From NCBI GenBank assembly GCA_041397525.1, contig JAWKWL010000001.1:434001-498000 (forward strand): a DNA stretch of 64,000 nucleotides. The letters run 5' to 3'. Source of the stretch: BOKV01 sp041397525 (GTDB lineage: Bacteria; Pseudomonadota; Alphaproteobacteria; Rhizobiales; Rhizobiaceae). Every line of letters starts with the position of its first letter. Position 1 is the stretch's first letter. The translations under genes and the position numbers were made by a program. Of the stretch, positions 10,601-20,130 are shown piece after piece. The notes under the pieces are model-generated. The model saw only the letters and a program-made list of their open reading frames with translations. It was not told where the DNA came from and searched no databases.

Positions 10601-11506
10601 CTATTGTGCCGGTTTGGCAGCAGCCGGTGTATTGCCTGATGCAGCATTGAAATAGCGGAAGAAGTCCGAATTCGGTGACAGGACCATGGTCGTGCCATTG
10701 CTTTCAAGAGCCGTGCGATAGGCTGCCATCGAACGATAGAATTCAAAGAATCCTTCATCCTTGCTGAAGGCTTCAGCGAAGATGCGGTTACGCTCTCCCT
10801 CGCCTTCACCGCGCAGGATTTCCGATTCACGCTGCGCATCAGCAACCGTCGCAACCACCTGCCGGTCAGCGACCGCGCGTTGCGTCTGTGCCTTTTCACG
10901 ACCGCGCGCACGGATAAGCTCGGCTTCCGCCAGGCGTTCCGCTTTCATGCGCTCATAGGTCTGGTCCGAAACTTCCTTGGTCAGGTCAGTGCGGCGAATT
11001 CGAACATCATCGATTTCGACACCAAGCGAACTGGCATCCGGGCGAAGCTGGTCGCGCACCTCACGCATCATTGAAACGCGTTCATCCGAAAGTGCCGCTT
11101 CGAAGCCACGCAGACCATAAACCCGGCGAAGCGCAGAATCGAGACGGGTGCGAAGCCTTGCCTCCGCCGAAGTCAGGTCACCTGAAACCGCAGAACGGAA
11201 GGTACGCGGATCGGATATGCGGTAGATGACGAAGGCATCGACCTCATAGAACTTGCCGCCCGATACCTGGACGCGAATATTGTCGAGATCAAAGCGCAGC
11301 TTGCGATCTTCTATGATCTGCACCGTGTCGAGGTCGAACATGGCGAGCGGCATCTTGAAATAGAGGCCGGGCTCTGTTCGCACGTCCTGGATTTCACCGA
11401 AGCGAACAACAATCGCCTGCTCGCGCTCGTTGACGACGAACACCGAGTTGTAGCCGATGAAGATGATGATCGCGGCCAGGATGCCCAGAATGGGAAGACG
11501 GTTCAT
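10601..11506 (-). CDS. hflC: HflC, membrane protease-modulating protein
   Basis: HflC is a band-7/SPFH protein that assembles with HflK into a cage around the FtsH protease in the inner membrane. The 301 residues contain one N-terminal membrane anchor (4-24), the SPFH domain (about 25-200) starting with NEREQAIVVRFGE, and a long helical region with QRAVADRQVV. Its start overlaps the hflK stop by four bases, consistent with equal synthesis of the two partners. Confidence 0.96.
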   Translation of the reverse strand: MNRLPILGILAAIIIFIGYNSVFVVNEREQAIVVRFGEIQDVRTEPGLYFKMPLAMFDLDTVQIIEDRKLRFDLDNIRVQVSGGKFYEVDAFVIYRISDPRTFRSAVSGDLTSAEARLRTRLDSALRRVYGLRGFEAALSDERVSMMREVRDQLRPDASSLGVEIDDVRIRRTDLTKEVSDQTYERMKAERLAEAELIRARGREKAQTQRAVADRQVVATVADAQRESEILRGEGEGERNRIFAEAFSKDEGFFEFYRSMAAYRTALESNGTTMVLSPNSDFFRYFNAASGNTPAAAKPAQ

Positions 11507-12609
11507 TGCTGGTTTCCTCCCAGATTGTTGACTTGGCTTTCACGCGGCTTGGCAATTTCCGGCAGCGGCAGGTAAGGCACGACGCCCTGTCCATTGCCCT
11601 GCTCGATGATCACCTTGTTCGAATCCTTCAAGACCCCTTCCATGGTTTCGAGGAAGAGGCGCTTGCGGGTCACTTCCGGTGCCTTGGAATATTCGTTGTA
11701 GACTGAAATGAAGCGCTGTGCTTCACCCTCGGCCTCCTTGACGACCCTGTCCTTGTAGGCGGCTGCGGCCTCTCGTATCTGGGCTGCCTGACCACGCGCT
11801 GCACCCAGCTTCTGGTTGGCATACTGGTTGGCTTCCTCGACAAAGCGGTCTTCGTCCTGCTCGGCGCGCTGCACTTCGTCGAACGCATCAGCCACCTGCG
11901 GCGGAGGTGCCGCATCTTCGATGGAAACAGTGTTGATCTGTACACCGGTACCATATTCATCCAGCGTCGTTTGCAGGATCGTTTTCACATCCTCGGAAAT
12001 TCCCTGGCGATTGTCACGGAAAACGTCCTGGGCAGGCCTGCGCCCGACCACTTCACGCATCGCGCTTTCTGCAACCTGGCGAACGGTCTCATCCGGATTG
12101 GAAACGTTGAACAGATATGACTTCGGGTCGATGACCGAAAACAGTACCGCAAAGGTCACATTGACGATGTTCTGGTCGCCCGAAAGCATCAGGCCGCTGT
12201 CGCCACCGCCTCGAACACCCCCTCCGATCGAAATCTGGCGTTCCTGGATCGTGGCAATTTCCACCGTCTCCACTGGCCACCAATGGAAATGCAGGCCCGG
12301 CATGGAGACTTCGTCTTTGGGCTTGCCGAAGCGAAGCTCAACGCCACGCTGGTCTGGCTGCACGGTGTAAATGGCCTGAACCAGCCAAAGACCCGCAAGC
12401 GCAACTATGGCAATCAACCAGATCAGCGGCGAACCAGCTGATCCCCCGCCCGGCATCGCCTGCTTCAACCGGTCCTGGCCGCGACGAATGATCTCCTCCA
12501 GGTCTGGCGGATTGTTGCCGCCACGCGGACCTGACGGGCCTTGGCCCCATGGCCCGCCCGAATTGTTGTTTCCGTTCCAGCCTCCGCCGGATTGGTTGCT
12601 CCAGGGCAT
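11503..12609 (-). CDS. hflK: HflK, membrane protease-modulating protein
   Basis: HflK is the partner of HflC in the FtsH-regulating complex. The protein has the usual Gly/Asn-rich N-terminal tail (1-36), a membrane helix at 61-82, and a SPFH domain starting TVQPDQRGVELRFG. The start was placed at 12609, giving 368 residues, because AAGGAA lies five bases upstream and the tail begins MPWSNQSGGG as in related proteins. A frame extension of 84 residues upstream is non-native in composition. folA lies upstream in the same direction. Confidence 0.95.
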   Translation of the reverse strand: MPWSNQSGGGWNGNNNSGGPWGQGPSGPRGGNNPPDLEEIIRRGQDRLKQAMPGGGSAGSPLIWLIAIVALAGLWLVQAIYTVQPDQRGVELRFGKPKDEVSMPGLHFHWWPVETVEIATIQERQISIGGGVRGGGDSGLMLSGDQNIVNVTFAVLFSVIDPKSYLFNVSNPDETVRQVAESAMREVVGRRPAQDVFRDNRQGISEDVKTILQTTLDEYGTGVQINTVSIEDAAPPPQVADAFDEVQRAEQDEDRFVEEANQYANQKLGAARGQAAQIREAAAAYKDRVVKEAEGEAQRFISVYNEYSKAPEVTRKRLFLETMEGVLKDSNKVIIEQGNGQGVVPYLPLPEIAKPRESQVNNLGGNQQ

Positions 12610-12770
12610 GAATGTTCCTTTGCAATTGCTGGGGGCTCTTCCCCCGAAGAAATGGCTGTTCCGTTTATAGGGATGCGCGGACCCGCTTTCAACGTCGTGA
12701 GCGCTTGGCCACGGCGCATTTCCCGGATGAGCGTGAAAAATTGCTGCCAAAGGCAACGAATATCGGCAAT

Positions 12771-13301
12771 TCAGTCCTTTCGGCGCTCGTAAACCACGAA
12801 TTGCATTTCCGCGCTGTCGCGTTCGCCGGCTTCTATCGGCTCGCTGGAAACGACCATCCATTCAGCTGGATCGATCGCCGGAAAAATGGTGTCGCCCTCG
12901 GGCCGAGCCTTGACATGCGTCACATACAACCGGTCGGCAAAGGCCATTGTCTCGGAATAAATCTGGCCGCCGCCGATGATGCAGATTTCCTCTCCACCTG
13001 CCTGACACCGGCTACGCACGCGTGCGAGCTTGACGGCATCATCAAGCGACCGGACAACATCAGCCCCACGGGCCTGATAGCCTTCTTTGCGGGTAACCAC
13101 GATATTGGTGCGACCGGGCAAAGCCTTGCCGATCGTTTCCCAGGTCTTGCGACCCATGATGACCGGCTTGCCCATGGTTGTTGCCTTGAAGCGTTTCAGA
13201 TCACTCGGCAGCCGCCACGGCATTCCGCCACGGTCACCGATGACGCCGTTTTCCGCTACTGCAACAACAAGGGCAATGTCCAAGGTATTCTCCTCGTTCA
13301 A
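12771..13301 (-). CDS. folA: Dihydrofolate reductase
   Basis: This enzyme reduces dihydrofolate to tetrahydrofolate with NADPH, regenerating the cofactor oxidised by thymidylate synthase. The 176 residues include VVAVAENGVIGDRGGMPWRLPSD at the N-terminus (written here as the family's substrate loop: the GMPWRLPSDLKRFK stretch), then GKPVIMGRKTWE and the IIGGGQIY nucleotide-binding motif. It lies just downstream of thyA (43 bp), a common functional pairing. The true start could be a few codons later, since the first six residues look unconserved. Confidence 0.95.
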   Translation of the reverse strand: MNEENTLDIALVVAVAENGVIGDRGGMPWRLPSDLKRFKATTMGKPVIMGRKTWETIGKALPGRTNIVVTRKEGYQARGADVVRSLDDAVKLARVRSRCQAGGEEICIIGGGQIYSETMAFADRLYVTHVKARPEGDTIFPAIDPAEWMVVSSEPIEAGERDSAEMQFVVYERRKD

Positions 13302-13344
13302 ACGAGTTTCAAGTCCCGATTGGGATAGTGTCCACAGATCGGGA

Positions 13345-14139
13345 TCAAACCGCTATCGGTGCCTTGATTGACGGATCAGCGACATAGTTCTCCAGTCGGA
13401 AGTCATCAGGCTGAAAACCGAAAATGTCTCTGACTTGCGGATTGATCCACATTTTCGGCAACGGTTTGGGCGTACGGTTCAACTGTTCATGCGCCTGATC
13501 GAAATGGTTGTGATAAAGATGCGCATCCCCCAGCGTGTGAACAAAATCCCCGGCTTGAAGCCCGGTGATCTGCGCCAGCATCATGGTCAGCAAGGCATAG
13601 GACGCGATGTTGAACGGCACGCCAAGGAAGATATCCGCCGAGCGCTGATACAGCTGGCATGACAGTTTTCCATCCGCCACGTAATACTGGAACAGGCAAT
13701 GGCACGGTGGCAGCGCCATCTCGTCCACTTCCGCGGGATTCCAGGCCGTAACAATATGCCTGCGCGAATTGGGATTGTTCTTGAGGCTCTCGACGAGTTT
13801 TGCAATCTGGTCGATGCTGCCACCTGAGGCATCCGGCCATGAGCGCCACTGTTTTCCATAGACGGGGCCAAGATTGCCGTCTGCATCAGCCCACTCGTCC
13901 CAAATGCTGACGCCATGCTCGTGCAGATAGCCGATATTGGTGTCGCCCTTCAGGAACCACAGCAATTCGACAATGATCGACTTGAGATGCAGTTTTTTTG
14001 TTGTCGTTACCGGAAACCCGTCCGACAGCGCAAACCGCATCTGGTGACCGAAGATCGAGCGCGTACCGGTTCCCGTCCGGTCGCCGCGGTCGCTCCCGTC
14101 ATCAATCACTTTTTGCAGCAGGTCCAGATATTGGCGCAT
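13345..14139 (-). CDS. thyA: Thymidylate synthase
   Basis: This enzyme methylates dUMP to dTMP using methylene-tetrahydrofolate. From the ATG at 14139 the protein is 264 residues, identical in length to the E. coli enzyme. The catalytic Cys146 is in LPPCHCLFQ, the phosphate-binding Arg in DRTGTGTRS, and the C-terminus ends IKAPIAV as in the family. An upstream in-frame extension of 61 residues is rejected. It begins the minus-strand run that continues into folA and hflKC. Confidence 0.97.
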   Translation of the reverse strand: MRQYLDLLQKVIDDGSDRGDRTGTGTRSIFGHQMRFALSDGFPVTTTKKLHLKSIIVELLWFLKGDTNIGYLHEHGVSIWDEWADADGNLGPVYGKQWRSWPDASGGSIDQIAKLVESLKNNPNSRRHIVTAWNPAEVDEMALPPCHCLFQYYVADGKLSCQLYQRSADIFLGVPFNIASYALLTMMLAQITGLQAGDFVHTLGDAHLYHNHFDQAHEQLNRTPKPLPKMWINPQVRDIFGFQPDDFRLENYVADPSIKAPIAV

Positions 14140-14216
14140 GGATAGGTCCCCGATTCTCGCTGGCGAAGATAGCGCGAAGCGGGCAGGAACGAAAACCGTT
14201 GCGGCAGGTTTTGTGA

Positions 14217-15521
14217 TCAGTTCACAAGGCGCGGCGTCGTTCCAAGCAGACCGCCCGGCACTGGCACCTTGGTGTTGGCATATTCGGCATTGAGAACAAG
14301 TTTGGGTCCGGCTTGCAACCACAGCCTTCCGGTGACAATTGCCGTGTAGGCGGACGCATCGGCAACCGGGGCATTGGAATCGATCAGCAGGACGCTGCGG
14401 AGCAGATAAATCGTACCCAGCAGGTTGTGGGCGTGGTTGGATCGTATGCGGTGAACACGGACCGCAGCCGGTATGTTGTTGAGGTCGAGCGGATTAAAGT
14501 CGAAACTGTACGGGACATTCCTGTCCTCGTAGAACAGCAGTCCAGCCAGGGCTCCAGTCTCTGGTGCAGCAAGGTCAATGGTCGATTCAGGCAAGAAATC
14601 GATGAGAGACCCGCCACCGGTCAAAAAGAAGCCCACTCCTGTTCCGGACAACGTGGCTCCATCCTCGACACGCAATTTCCCGCCTGAGATTACATAAATG
14701 CCAGGCTGCATCGTGGCATGATTGCCAGCCGCAACCGTAAGCCCGCCACAATAAACGCCAGGACGGATGGTCTCATTTCCCGAAACAACATAGTTCGTCT
14801 CGTCGCAACCGGCGAAGCTCGGCGCAGGCCGCGAACCAAGCGGATCCGCAGCAAGCGGGCAATCGGTGATCGGTTCAGGCGTGATCTTGATACCAAATCC
14901 GAATTTCAGGACACCGCCCGCGCTGCAAATGGAACGGGCAGACAATTGGGCCTTGCCATCCAGTCGCAATGCCCAAGGATGAACGGTATTGGCATAAACG
15001 GCGCAGTCGGGCGCAGAAAGAACTGAATTGTTTTCAAGATGGATGCTCGACTTGGCTTTCGTTTGCGGTTCCATCATGCCGATGACACAGGACAGACCTT
15101 CGCCTGCAAGGCGTGCCTCGGCTTTCACGATGATTGGCGTCACACCGGGGTCGAACAGCTGTGCGAAAAATGGGGTCCATTCGTAGGAGAGTTTGACAAT
15201 GACACCGTCGCGGTTGGCGTTAACGCTTGACTCGATTGTCATCGTGCTTCTGCCGTCGTCGACAGGCTGTGCCGAATTTGCCAAAGCATAATGCTCTGCG
15301 ACCGCCTTGATTTCGGCATCGTTCATGTTTGCGATCTGCAGTTCCTGGGTACTGGCAAGTGCAGCCGCATCCGCGAGGTTTTGCAGGTCAGCGCGCTTGT
15401 TGTATAATTGCGCATAGTCGGTGGCGAGCCCACCCATGCCAAACAGCACCGGCGCACAAATTGCCATTATGAGAGCAAAATTTCCCGATTTGGACTGAAT
15501 AAATCGCGACAGGATACGCAT
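14217..15521 (-). CDS. TadG-like pilus-assembly family protein (copy 1)
   Basis: This predicted exported protein of 434 residues has an N-terminal TadE/TadG domain: a hydrophobic helix (about 11-30, NFALIMAICAPVLFGMGG) followed by LYNKRADLQNLADAAALAST. The rest is a large external region of unknown fold with a stretch of short Gly-rich strands (YVISGGKLRVEDGATLSG), which may form a beta-helix. The start at 15521 is supported by GGGG five bases upstream. It is the second member of a tandem pair with 15658-16980. No other tad/flp genes are nearby, so a role in Flp pili is unproved. Confidence 0.75.
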   Translation of the reverse strand: MRILSRFIQSKSGNFALIMAICAPVLFGMGGLATDYAQLYNKRADLQNLADAAALASTQELQIANMNDAEIKAVAEHYALANSAQPVDDGRSTMTIESSVNANRDGVIVKLSYEWTPFFAQLFDPGVTPIIVKAEARLAGEGLSCVIGMMEPQTKAKSSIHLENNSVLSAPDCAVYANTVHPWALRLDGKAQLSARSICSAGGVLKFGFGIKITPEPITDCPLAADPLGSRPAPSFAGCDETNYVVSGNETIRPGVYCGGLTVAAGNHATMQPGIYVISGGKLRVEDGATLSGTGVGFFLTGGGSLIDFLPESTIDLAAPETGALAGLLFYEDRNVPYSFDFNPLDLNNIPAAVRVHRIRSNHAHNLLGTIYLLRSVLLIDSNAPVADASAYTAIVTGRLWLQAGPKLVLNAEYANTKVPVPGGLLGTTPRLVN

Positions 15522-15657
15522 ATCCACCCCACTTGGCACTGGTTATTACCCGGCTGTAGTTTGTTCAGGGTCCTACAAAGCATGAAAGAAATGAAAAATC
15601 AGTTATTCGTTACCGCAGATTTTGCTGGATTTGCAAATAAGAAGTATGTCTGGCGCA

Positions 15658-16980
15658 CTAATGCGTAAGCACTGGCCGCATGCTTAACAATCCGTTTGGA
15701 ACCGGGATTTCCGTTTTGGTATAGTCGGCATTGAGCACAAGCGTGGGGCCGACCTTGAGCCAAAGTCTTCCGACAATAGCAGCTGTCCAGGGCGAGGCGT
15801 CGGCTACCGGCTCTGTCGAATCCACAAGCAACAGGCTCTTCGGCACATAAATTGCACCCAGAAGGTAATGCGCATTGTTTGAAGATATCCGGTGCAGACG
15901 GACATCCGCGGGAAGATTCTGCAAATCCCAAGGGTCAAAATCGAAGTTGAACGGAACCGTCTTGCTTTCCGAGAACAACAATCCCGCCAGCTGCCCGCTC
16001 AAAGGTGCAGTCAATTTGATGGATGTATCTGGGTCGAAGGAGAATACCGAATTCAGTCCGTCAAGGTAGAAGCCGACCTGCTCCCCTTCGACAGATGCGT
16101 TATCCGTCACAACAAGCGGCCCGTCCTTGATGATATAGACACCCGTCTTGAGGCTTACCTTTGCCGAGCCTTCAATTCTCAGCCCGCCACAATAGACACC
16201 CGGTAGCAAAGTGGAATCCGAACTTACAACCTTATTGGTTTCATCACAGCCGCCAACAGCCGGGGCTGGCCTTGACGCCAACGGATCCTTGATCTGCGGA
16301 CAATCCTCGATGGGCTTGGGGTCGGTAGAAGCAGTCGAACTGCGGTACCAGACTCCCCCGGCACTGCAAATGGAGGAAGCTTGAATACGGGCACCTGGAT
16401 CAAGACGGATTCCGCGCGCATGTGTCGAGTTTGAAAAGACATCGCAATTGTCGGCCTCAAGGCGCGCATTGTTCTCCAGATGGATGGTCGACTTCGCAAT
16501 TCTCTGCTGTGGCATCAGGCCGATAACACAGGTCAATCCCTTTCCGGCGAGATTGGCAGTGGCGCTTACCACGATCGGCGTGACACCCGGATCGAACAAT
16601 TGTGCGAAGAAGGGTGCCCATTCGTAAGACAACCCAACCTTGACCCCACGTTCCTGGGTCAGCATCTGGGCCTTGATGGTGAGTGATGTATCGCCTGATA
16701 CGCTGGCTTTGGACGATGAAAAATTCGCAAGGACATATTGTTCTGCAGCGGACTGAACCTGCGATGCGGTCGCGGTGGACACCAGCAATTCCTGCGTACT
16801 TGCAAGCGCTGCCGCATCTGCGACGTTCTGCAATTCCGCACGTTTGTTGTACAATAGCGCATAATCAGTGGCCAGGCCGCCCATCCCAAACAGGACCGGA
16901 GCACATATGGCCATGATGAGCGCAAAATTGCCCCCGTCTCCTCGCAAGAAATGACCTAGAATCCTCAAACGTGCACCCAC
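15658..16980 (-). CDS. TadG-like pilus-assembly family protein (copy 2)
   Basis: This 440-residue protein is a clear paralog of the next gene along. The stretch NFALIMAICAPVLFGMGG is identical, both have FDPGVTPI before the central region, and both end in the RLWL-GP-LVLNA-Y pattern. The start is set at the GTG at 16980, which has AGGGA six bases upstream and makes the N-terminus match copy 1; an ATG at 17010 would add ten residues. It has one N-terminal membrane helix and is otherwise predicted to be outside the cytoplasm. The function of the C-terminal region is unknown. Confidence 0.75.
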   Translation of the reverse strand: MGARLRILGHFLRGDGGNFALIMAICAPVLFGMGGLATDYALLYNKRAELQNVADAAALASTQELLVSTATASQVQSAAEQYVLANFSSSKASVSGDTSLTIKAQMLTQERGVKVGLSYEWAPFFAQLFDPGVTPIVVSATANLAGKGLTCVIGLMPQQRIAKSTIHLENNARLEADNCDVFSNSTHARGIRLDPGARIQASSICSAGGVWYRSSTASTDPKPIEDCPQIKDPLASRPAPAVGGCDETNKVVSSDSTLLPGVYCGGLRIEGSAKVSLKTGVYIIKDGPLVVTDNASVEGEQVGFYLDGLNSVFSFDPDTSIKLTAPLSGQLAGLLFSESKTVPFNFDFDPWDLQNLPADVRLHRISSNNAHYLLGAIYVPKSLLLVDSTEPVADASPWTAAIVGRLWLKVGPTLVLNADYTKTEIPVPNGLLSMRPVLTH

Positions 16981-17111
16981 GATTTTTCCCTGTGAGGGCC
17001 ATAGATACACTTCGACGTTGAAAAACTGGTAAACCAGTGCAATAAAATCCTGAACAAGGCGAAAAATCTAAAGAAACGATCTCTATTCGCTCGTTCCGGC
17101 CTTGTCGGGTG

Positions 17112-18377
17112 TTACAACTCGATCTTCAGCTTTCGCTCCCGCTCCAGGTATTCGAGCTGTTTTTCCACCGTGTAGTCGCGGACTATGGGCGCGGCATCGC
17201 GTTTTCGCGAGAGCTGCATGTGAAATACCATCTGGCTTCCGGTCTTGAACATCATTTCCGCACTGATCAGGTAAAACTCCCACATCCGCGCGAACCGCTC
17301 GTCATACAGAGCCACAACCTTTTCGCGGTTCTTCTCGAACCGCTCGCACCAGTGTGCCAGCGTGTAGGCATAGTGCAGGCGCAGAAATTCAAGATCGGTG
17401 CACCATAGATGGTTGCGCTCAATCACCTCGAACACTTCCGACAATGCTGGAGAATAAGCACCCGGGAAAATATATTTCCGGTACCAGGGGCTGGCCATGC
17501 CTGGCGGACTCATGTGACCGATCGAATGGATGAGTGCGAGACCTTCATCAGGCATGAGTGCATTCAGTTTGGAGAAGAACTCGTCATAATGGCCCACGCC
17601 GACATGCTCGAACATGCCAACCGAGACGATGCGTTCGAATTGTTCATCGACCTCACGATAGTCGCGCAACTCGAACCGAACCCGGTCTGACAGTCCCGCC
17701 TTGGCGGCACGCTCGCTGGCCAGTGAATGTTGTTCGCTGGAAAGCGTAACGCCGAGCACCTGAATATCTTCAAGCTGGGCCAGATAAAGCGCAAGGTCCC
17801 CCCACCCGCAACCGATATCAAGCACTTTCTGCCCGGGCTTCAGGTTGAGCTTGGCTGCAAGCAGCCGCAGCTTGTTGCGCTGCGCTGTTTCGAGCGTGTC
17901 ATTCGGGTCCCGGAAATAGGCGCACGAATACAGCATGTTCTTGTCGAGGAACAATTTGTACAAATCATTGCCGATGTCATAATGATGCGCAACATTGCTG
18001 CGCGCTTCGCCTCGTCGGTTGGACTGTTGCGCCTTGCGCACCAGCATTTTCGCGCCATTGAGAAACTTGTGGGCCGGCACGCTTGACAGCGAGTAGCGAT
18101 TGGCTGAAAACAGTTCCAGGAAGTCGCGCACATTCGATCCGTTCTCGAATGTAACCCCGCCATTCATGTAGGCTTCACCCAGATGCAGTTCCGGACTGAG
18201 CACGATCTTCCAGTAGAGCGACTTGTCATGCACCTTGAGTGTAACGGTTTTCAGTGGTTCACCGTCCGGCCCAAGTGCCGATGCGCCTTCGAAAACATGG
18301 CGTTTTCCTGACGCGTCGATTACCTCCAACCGACCTTTCCTGACGAAAGCGGCCAAGGTCTTGTTCAGGGGAAACAT
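17112..18377 (-). CDS. cfa: Cyclopropane-fatty-acyl-phospholipid synthase
   Basis: This SAM-dependent enzyme adds a methylene bridge to unsaturated acyl chains of membrane phospholipids. The 421-residue protein has the CFA N-terminal region, the YDIGNDLYKLFLD motif (133-145), the SAM-binding motif VLDIGCGWGD (185-194), and the C-terminal YHS-less CFA domain with HYAYTLAHWCERF. Size fits the family. It is a single gene between the TadG pair and the YHS gene. A related SAM methyltransferase acting on other lipids is possible. Confidence 0.92.
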   Translation of the reverse strand: MFPLNKTLAAFVRKGRLEVIDASGKRHVFEGASALGPDGEPLKTVTLKVHDKSLYWKIVLSPELHLGEAYMNGGVTFENGSNVRDFLELFSANRYSLSSVPAHKFLNGAKMLVRKAQQSNRRGEARSNVAHHYDIGNDLYKLFLDKNMLYSCAYFRDPNDTLETAQRNKLRLLAAKLNLKPGQKVLDIGCGWGDLALYLAQLEDIQVLGVTLSSEQHSLASERAAKAGLSDRVRFELRDYREVDEQFERIVSVGMFEHVGVGHYDEFFSKLNALMPDEGLALIHSIGHMSPPGMASPWYRKYIFPGAYSPALSEVFEVIERNHLWCTDLEFLRLHYAYTLAHWCERFEKNREKVVALYDERFARMWEFYLISAEMMFKTGSQMVFHMQLSRKRDAAPIVRDYTVEKQLEYLERERKLKIEL

Positions 18378-18456
18378 CGCAACCTCTTCAGCAGATCATG
18401 ATCAATTTCAAGTCATGCTTAGCACGCAGGTCGGTCGAAAGCCTACCACATCGAGT

Positions 18457-18927
18457 TTATTTGCCAGCCAGAATTTCCGGCCAATTGGCATCGGCTTTGG
18501 AGATATAGCCTTCAACATCGGTTGACCACTTGGCCCTCACACTGGACGAATAGTTGAGGTAAAGCTTTTCGCCAACAATCGAAAACGCCGAAGGATCCGT
18601 GGTTGCAGTACTTCCATAAGAAACCGCATAGGCGCAATAGCCGCCATATTGCGGCGCGTATTTCTCAGGTGCAGCGGCAAACAATGAGCGGTTTTCCTCG
18701 CTGGCAAACCGCCATTTGACACCCTTCCACTCATGAACGATGTCGGAATTACCCTCCACCGGCTTGTTTTCGGTGAAATAGGCGACTGGATCATAGCCAT
18801 TTATGGCAATACCTGGATACGCTCCGGTATAGATCTCGTCCGGTGCAGCATTTGCACGTGTACCAAACACTGCGAATATCATGGCGACCAACACCACCAT
18901 GATCGAACCGGTTTTCCTTGTCAGCAT
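18457..18927 (-). CDS. Exported YHS-domain protein
   Basis: This protein of 156 residues has a cleavable-looking signal peptide (1-27, ending ANA). The YHS-type domain follows: GYDPVAYFTENKPVEG, then W-F-S-EN-LF-YAPQYGGYCAYAVS. YHS domains are linked to metal binding, and this type is common in alphaproteobacterial periplasms. The start at 18927 has AGGAG eight bases upstream; an ATG 16 codons earlier lacks signal-peptide character. The partner is unknown. Confidence 0.85.
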   Translation of the reverse strand: MLTRKTGSIMVVLVAMIFAVFGTRANAAPDEIYTGAYPGIAINGYDPVAYFTENKPVEGNSDIVHEWKGVKWRFASEENRSLFAAAPEKYAPQYGGYCAYAVSYGSTATTDPSAFSIVGEKLYLNYSSSVRAKWSTDVEGYISKADANWPEILAGK

Positions 18928-19007
18928 GTTCTTCTGCTCCTGTTTCGTGCTTTGACCAGTCTCGCGATTTGCCATTCACAAGCCAGACAAGTTTGCGTGT
19001 AGCAGCC

Positions 19008-19035
19008 AAAAAAACGGCCCCGCAATGCAGGGCCG
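19008..19035 (-). terminator. Intrinsic terminator of the DUF2853 gene
   Basis: On the minus strand CGGCCC-loop-GGGGCCG is followed by seven Ts. It lies 37 bases past the stop of the 19072-19383 gene, so it is a good rho-independent terminator for that unit. Confidence 0.75.
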
Positions 19036-19071
19036 CTGAATGCCTCGAAACAGGCCGCCGAAACTGGTCAA

Positions 19072-19383
19072 TTACAGCGAGCCGAGTTTGCCCAGACGCT
19101 TGGCAGTCAGATAATAGAAGGTGACGCGCTGTTTGTTGCGGTCAGCCTTCATTTCCTCGCAGACCTTGGCAATGACATCGTTGCATTTGCCTTCATCGGT
19201 CAGGCCGAGCTTTTTCATGCACCATTTTTCGCGAACACGGTCGAGTTCTGACGGATCGGTGCAGGAAACCAGCGACGCATCGCGGCTCTGCAGCGCAATA
19301 CCCAGATGCCGAACAATCTTCTTCACGGTGTCTTCGCTTGCGCCGGCATCATAGCGCTGAACGTCTGCAAGATAATCACTCAT
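19072..19383 (-). CDS. DUF2853 family protein
   Basis: This small soluble protein of 103 residues begins MSDYLADVQRYDAGASEDTV, followed by a helical region containing SLVSCTDPSELDRVREKW, the DUF2853 pattern. The ATG at 19383 has GGGAGA upstream, which rules against the 29-residue longer form. The biochemical function is unknown. It stands alone and ends in an intrinsic terminator. Confidence 0.85.
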   Translation of the reverse strand: MSDYLADVQRYDAGASEDTVKKIVRHLGIALQSRDASLVSCTDPSELDRVREKWCMKKLGLTDEGKCNDVIAKVCEEMKADRNKQRVTFYYLTAKRLGKLGSL

Positions 19384-20130
19384 CTGGGTTCTCCCATCCG
19401 GTCTGTTTGCCGGGGAGCATTGGCGCACACTCCCGGCTTGCTTGTTGAAAACGCGCCCGCGGTGAGCCACTTGGTAGAACCAGACGAATCCCGCGCGAAC
19501 GATCTTATCACCTGACTTACGCTAGGTCACCATACAGTTGAAGCAAGCGATGCGGTTCAAAAACCGGCATTCTCCAGCCATGGCACAACCATCACGTTTG
19601 TCACGAAGGCAAGATTGGACTTTAACTCGGCCGCGATCAAGCTTATATCTGGTCCGTCGGCTTGACCGACTATGACGATAAATGGCCTGTGAAATAAACC
19701 ATTCGGACCCGGGGGCGGTACCCGGCGCCTCCACCAAAACCCATGTCCCATTTGGCTTGATCATGGGTTTTGGCGGGGGCGAAACAGGATCGACGAGGGT
19801 GTAAAGACTGAGTTTTCGTTCGGCATGGTACCCACCGTTATCGGGCCATCTCAATAGTTGCAAACGACAACTATGCGGAAGCACGTCTCGCTGCATAACG
19901 CGGTGCGACAGCTTCAATCAAACTCCTGACTGTTCGCACGGTCAGGCGGGGTTCGAAGGCACCTGGCAACAGAAGCCTTCACTTTCATTTCCTGCTGATC
20001 GTATTTTTCGCTTCCAGCCATGGCGCACGCCTCCTGCCCTTGCAGAATTGACGCCATTTGGCGTAATCATTGAATCAGGAAAAACAAGGACGATCCTGTT
20101 CGTGACTTCCTGAAAATCCGGTAGGGCATA
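19384..20130. other. 747-bp stretch with no supported gene
   Basis: This gap lies between the divergent DUF2853 gene and sspB. On the minus strand two overlapping frames (19522-19917 and 19557-19751) each look protein-like only in part. The first reads sensibly through PVSPPPKPMIKPNGTWVLVEAP; the second reads sensibly through the IVIVGQADGPDISLIAAEL stretch. This could be one frameshifted, decayed gene, but I cannot name a family. The remainder up to 20130 shows no convincing frame. Confidence 0.3.

Noticed and set aside
12610..12861. 84-residue N-terminal extension of HflK
   Set aside because: The extension has an odd composition, while the ATG at 12609 has a good ribosome-binding site and gives the family length.
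14140..14322. 61-residue N-terminal extension of thymidylate synthase
   Set aside because: The ATG at 14139 gives exactly the usual 264-residue enzyme.
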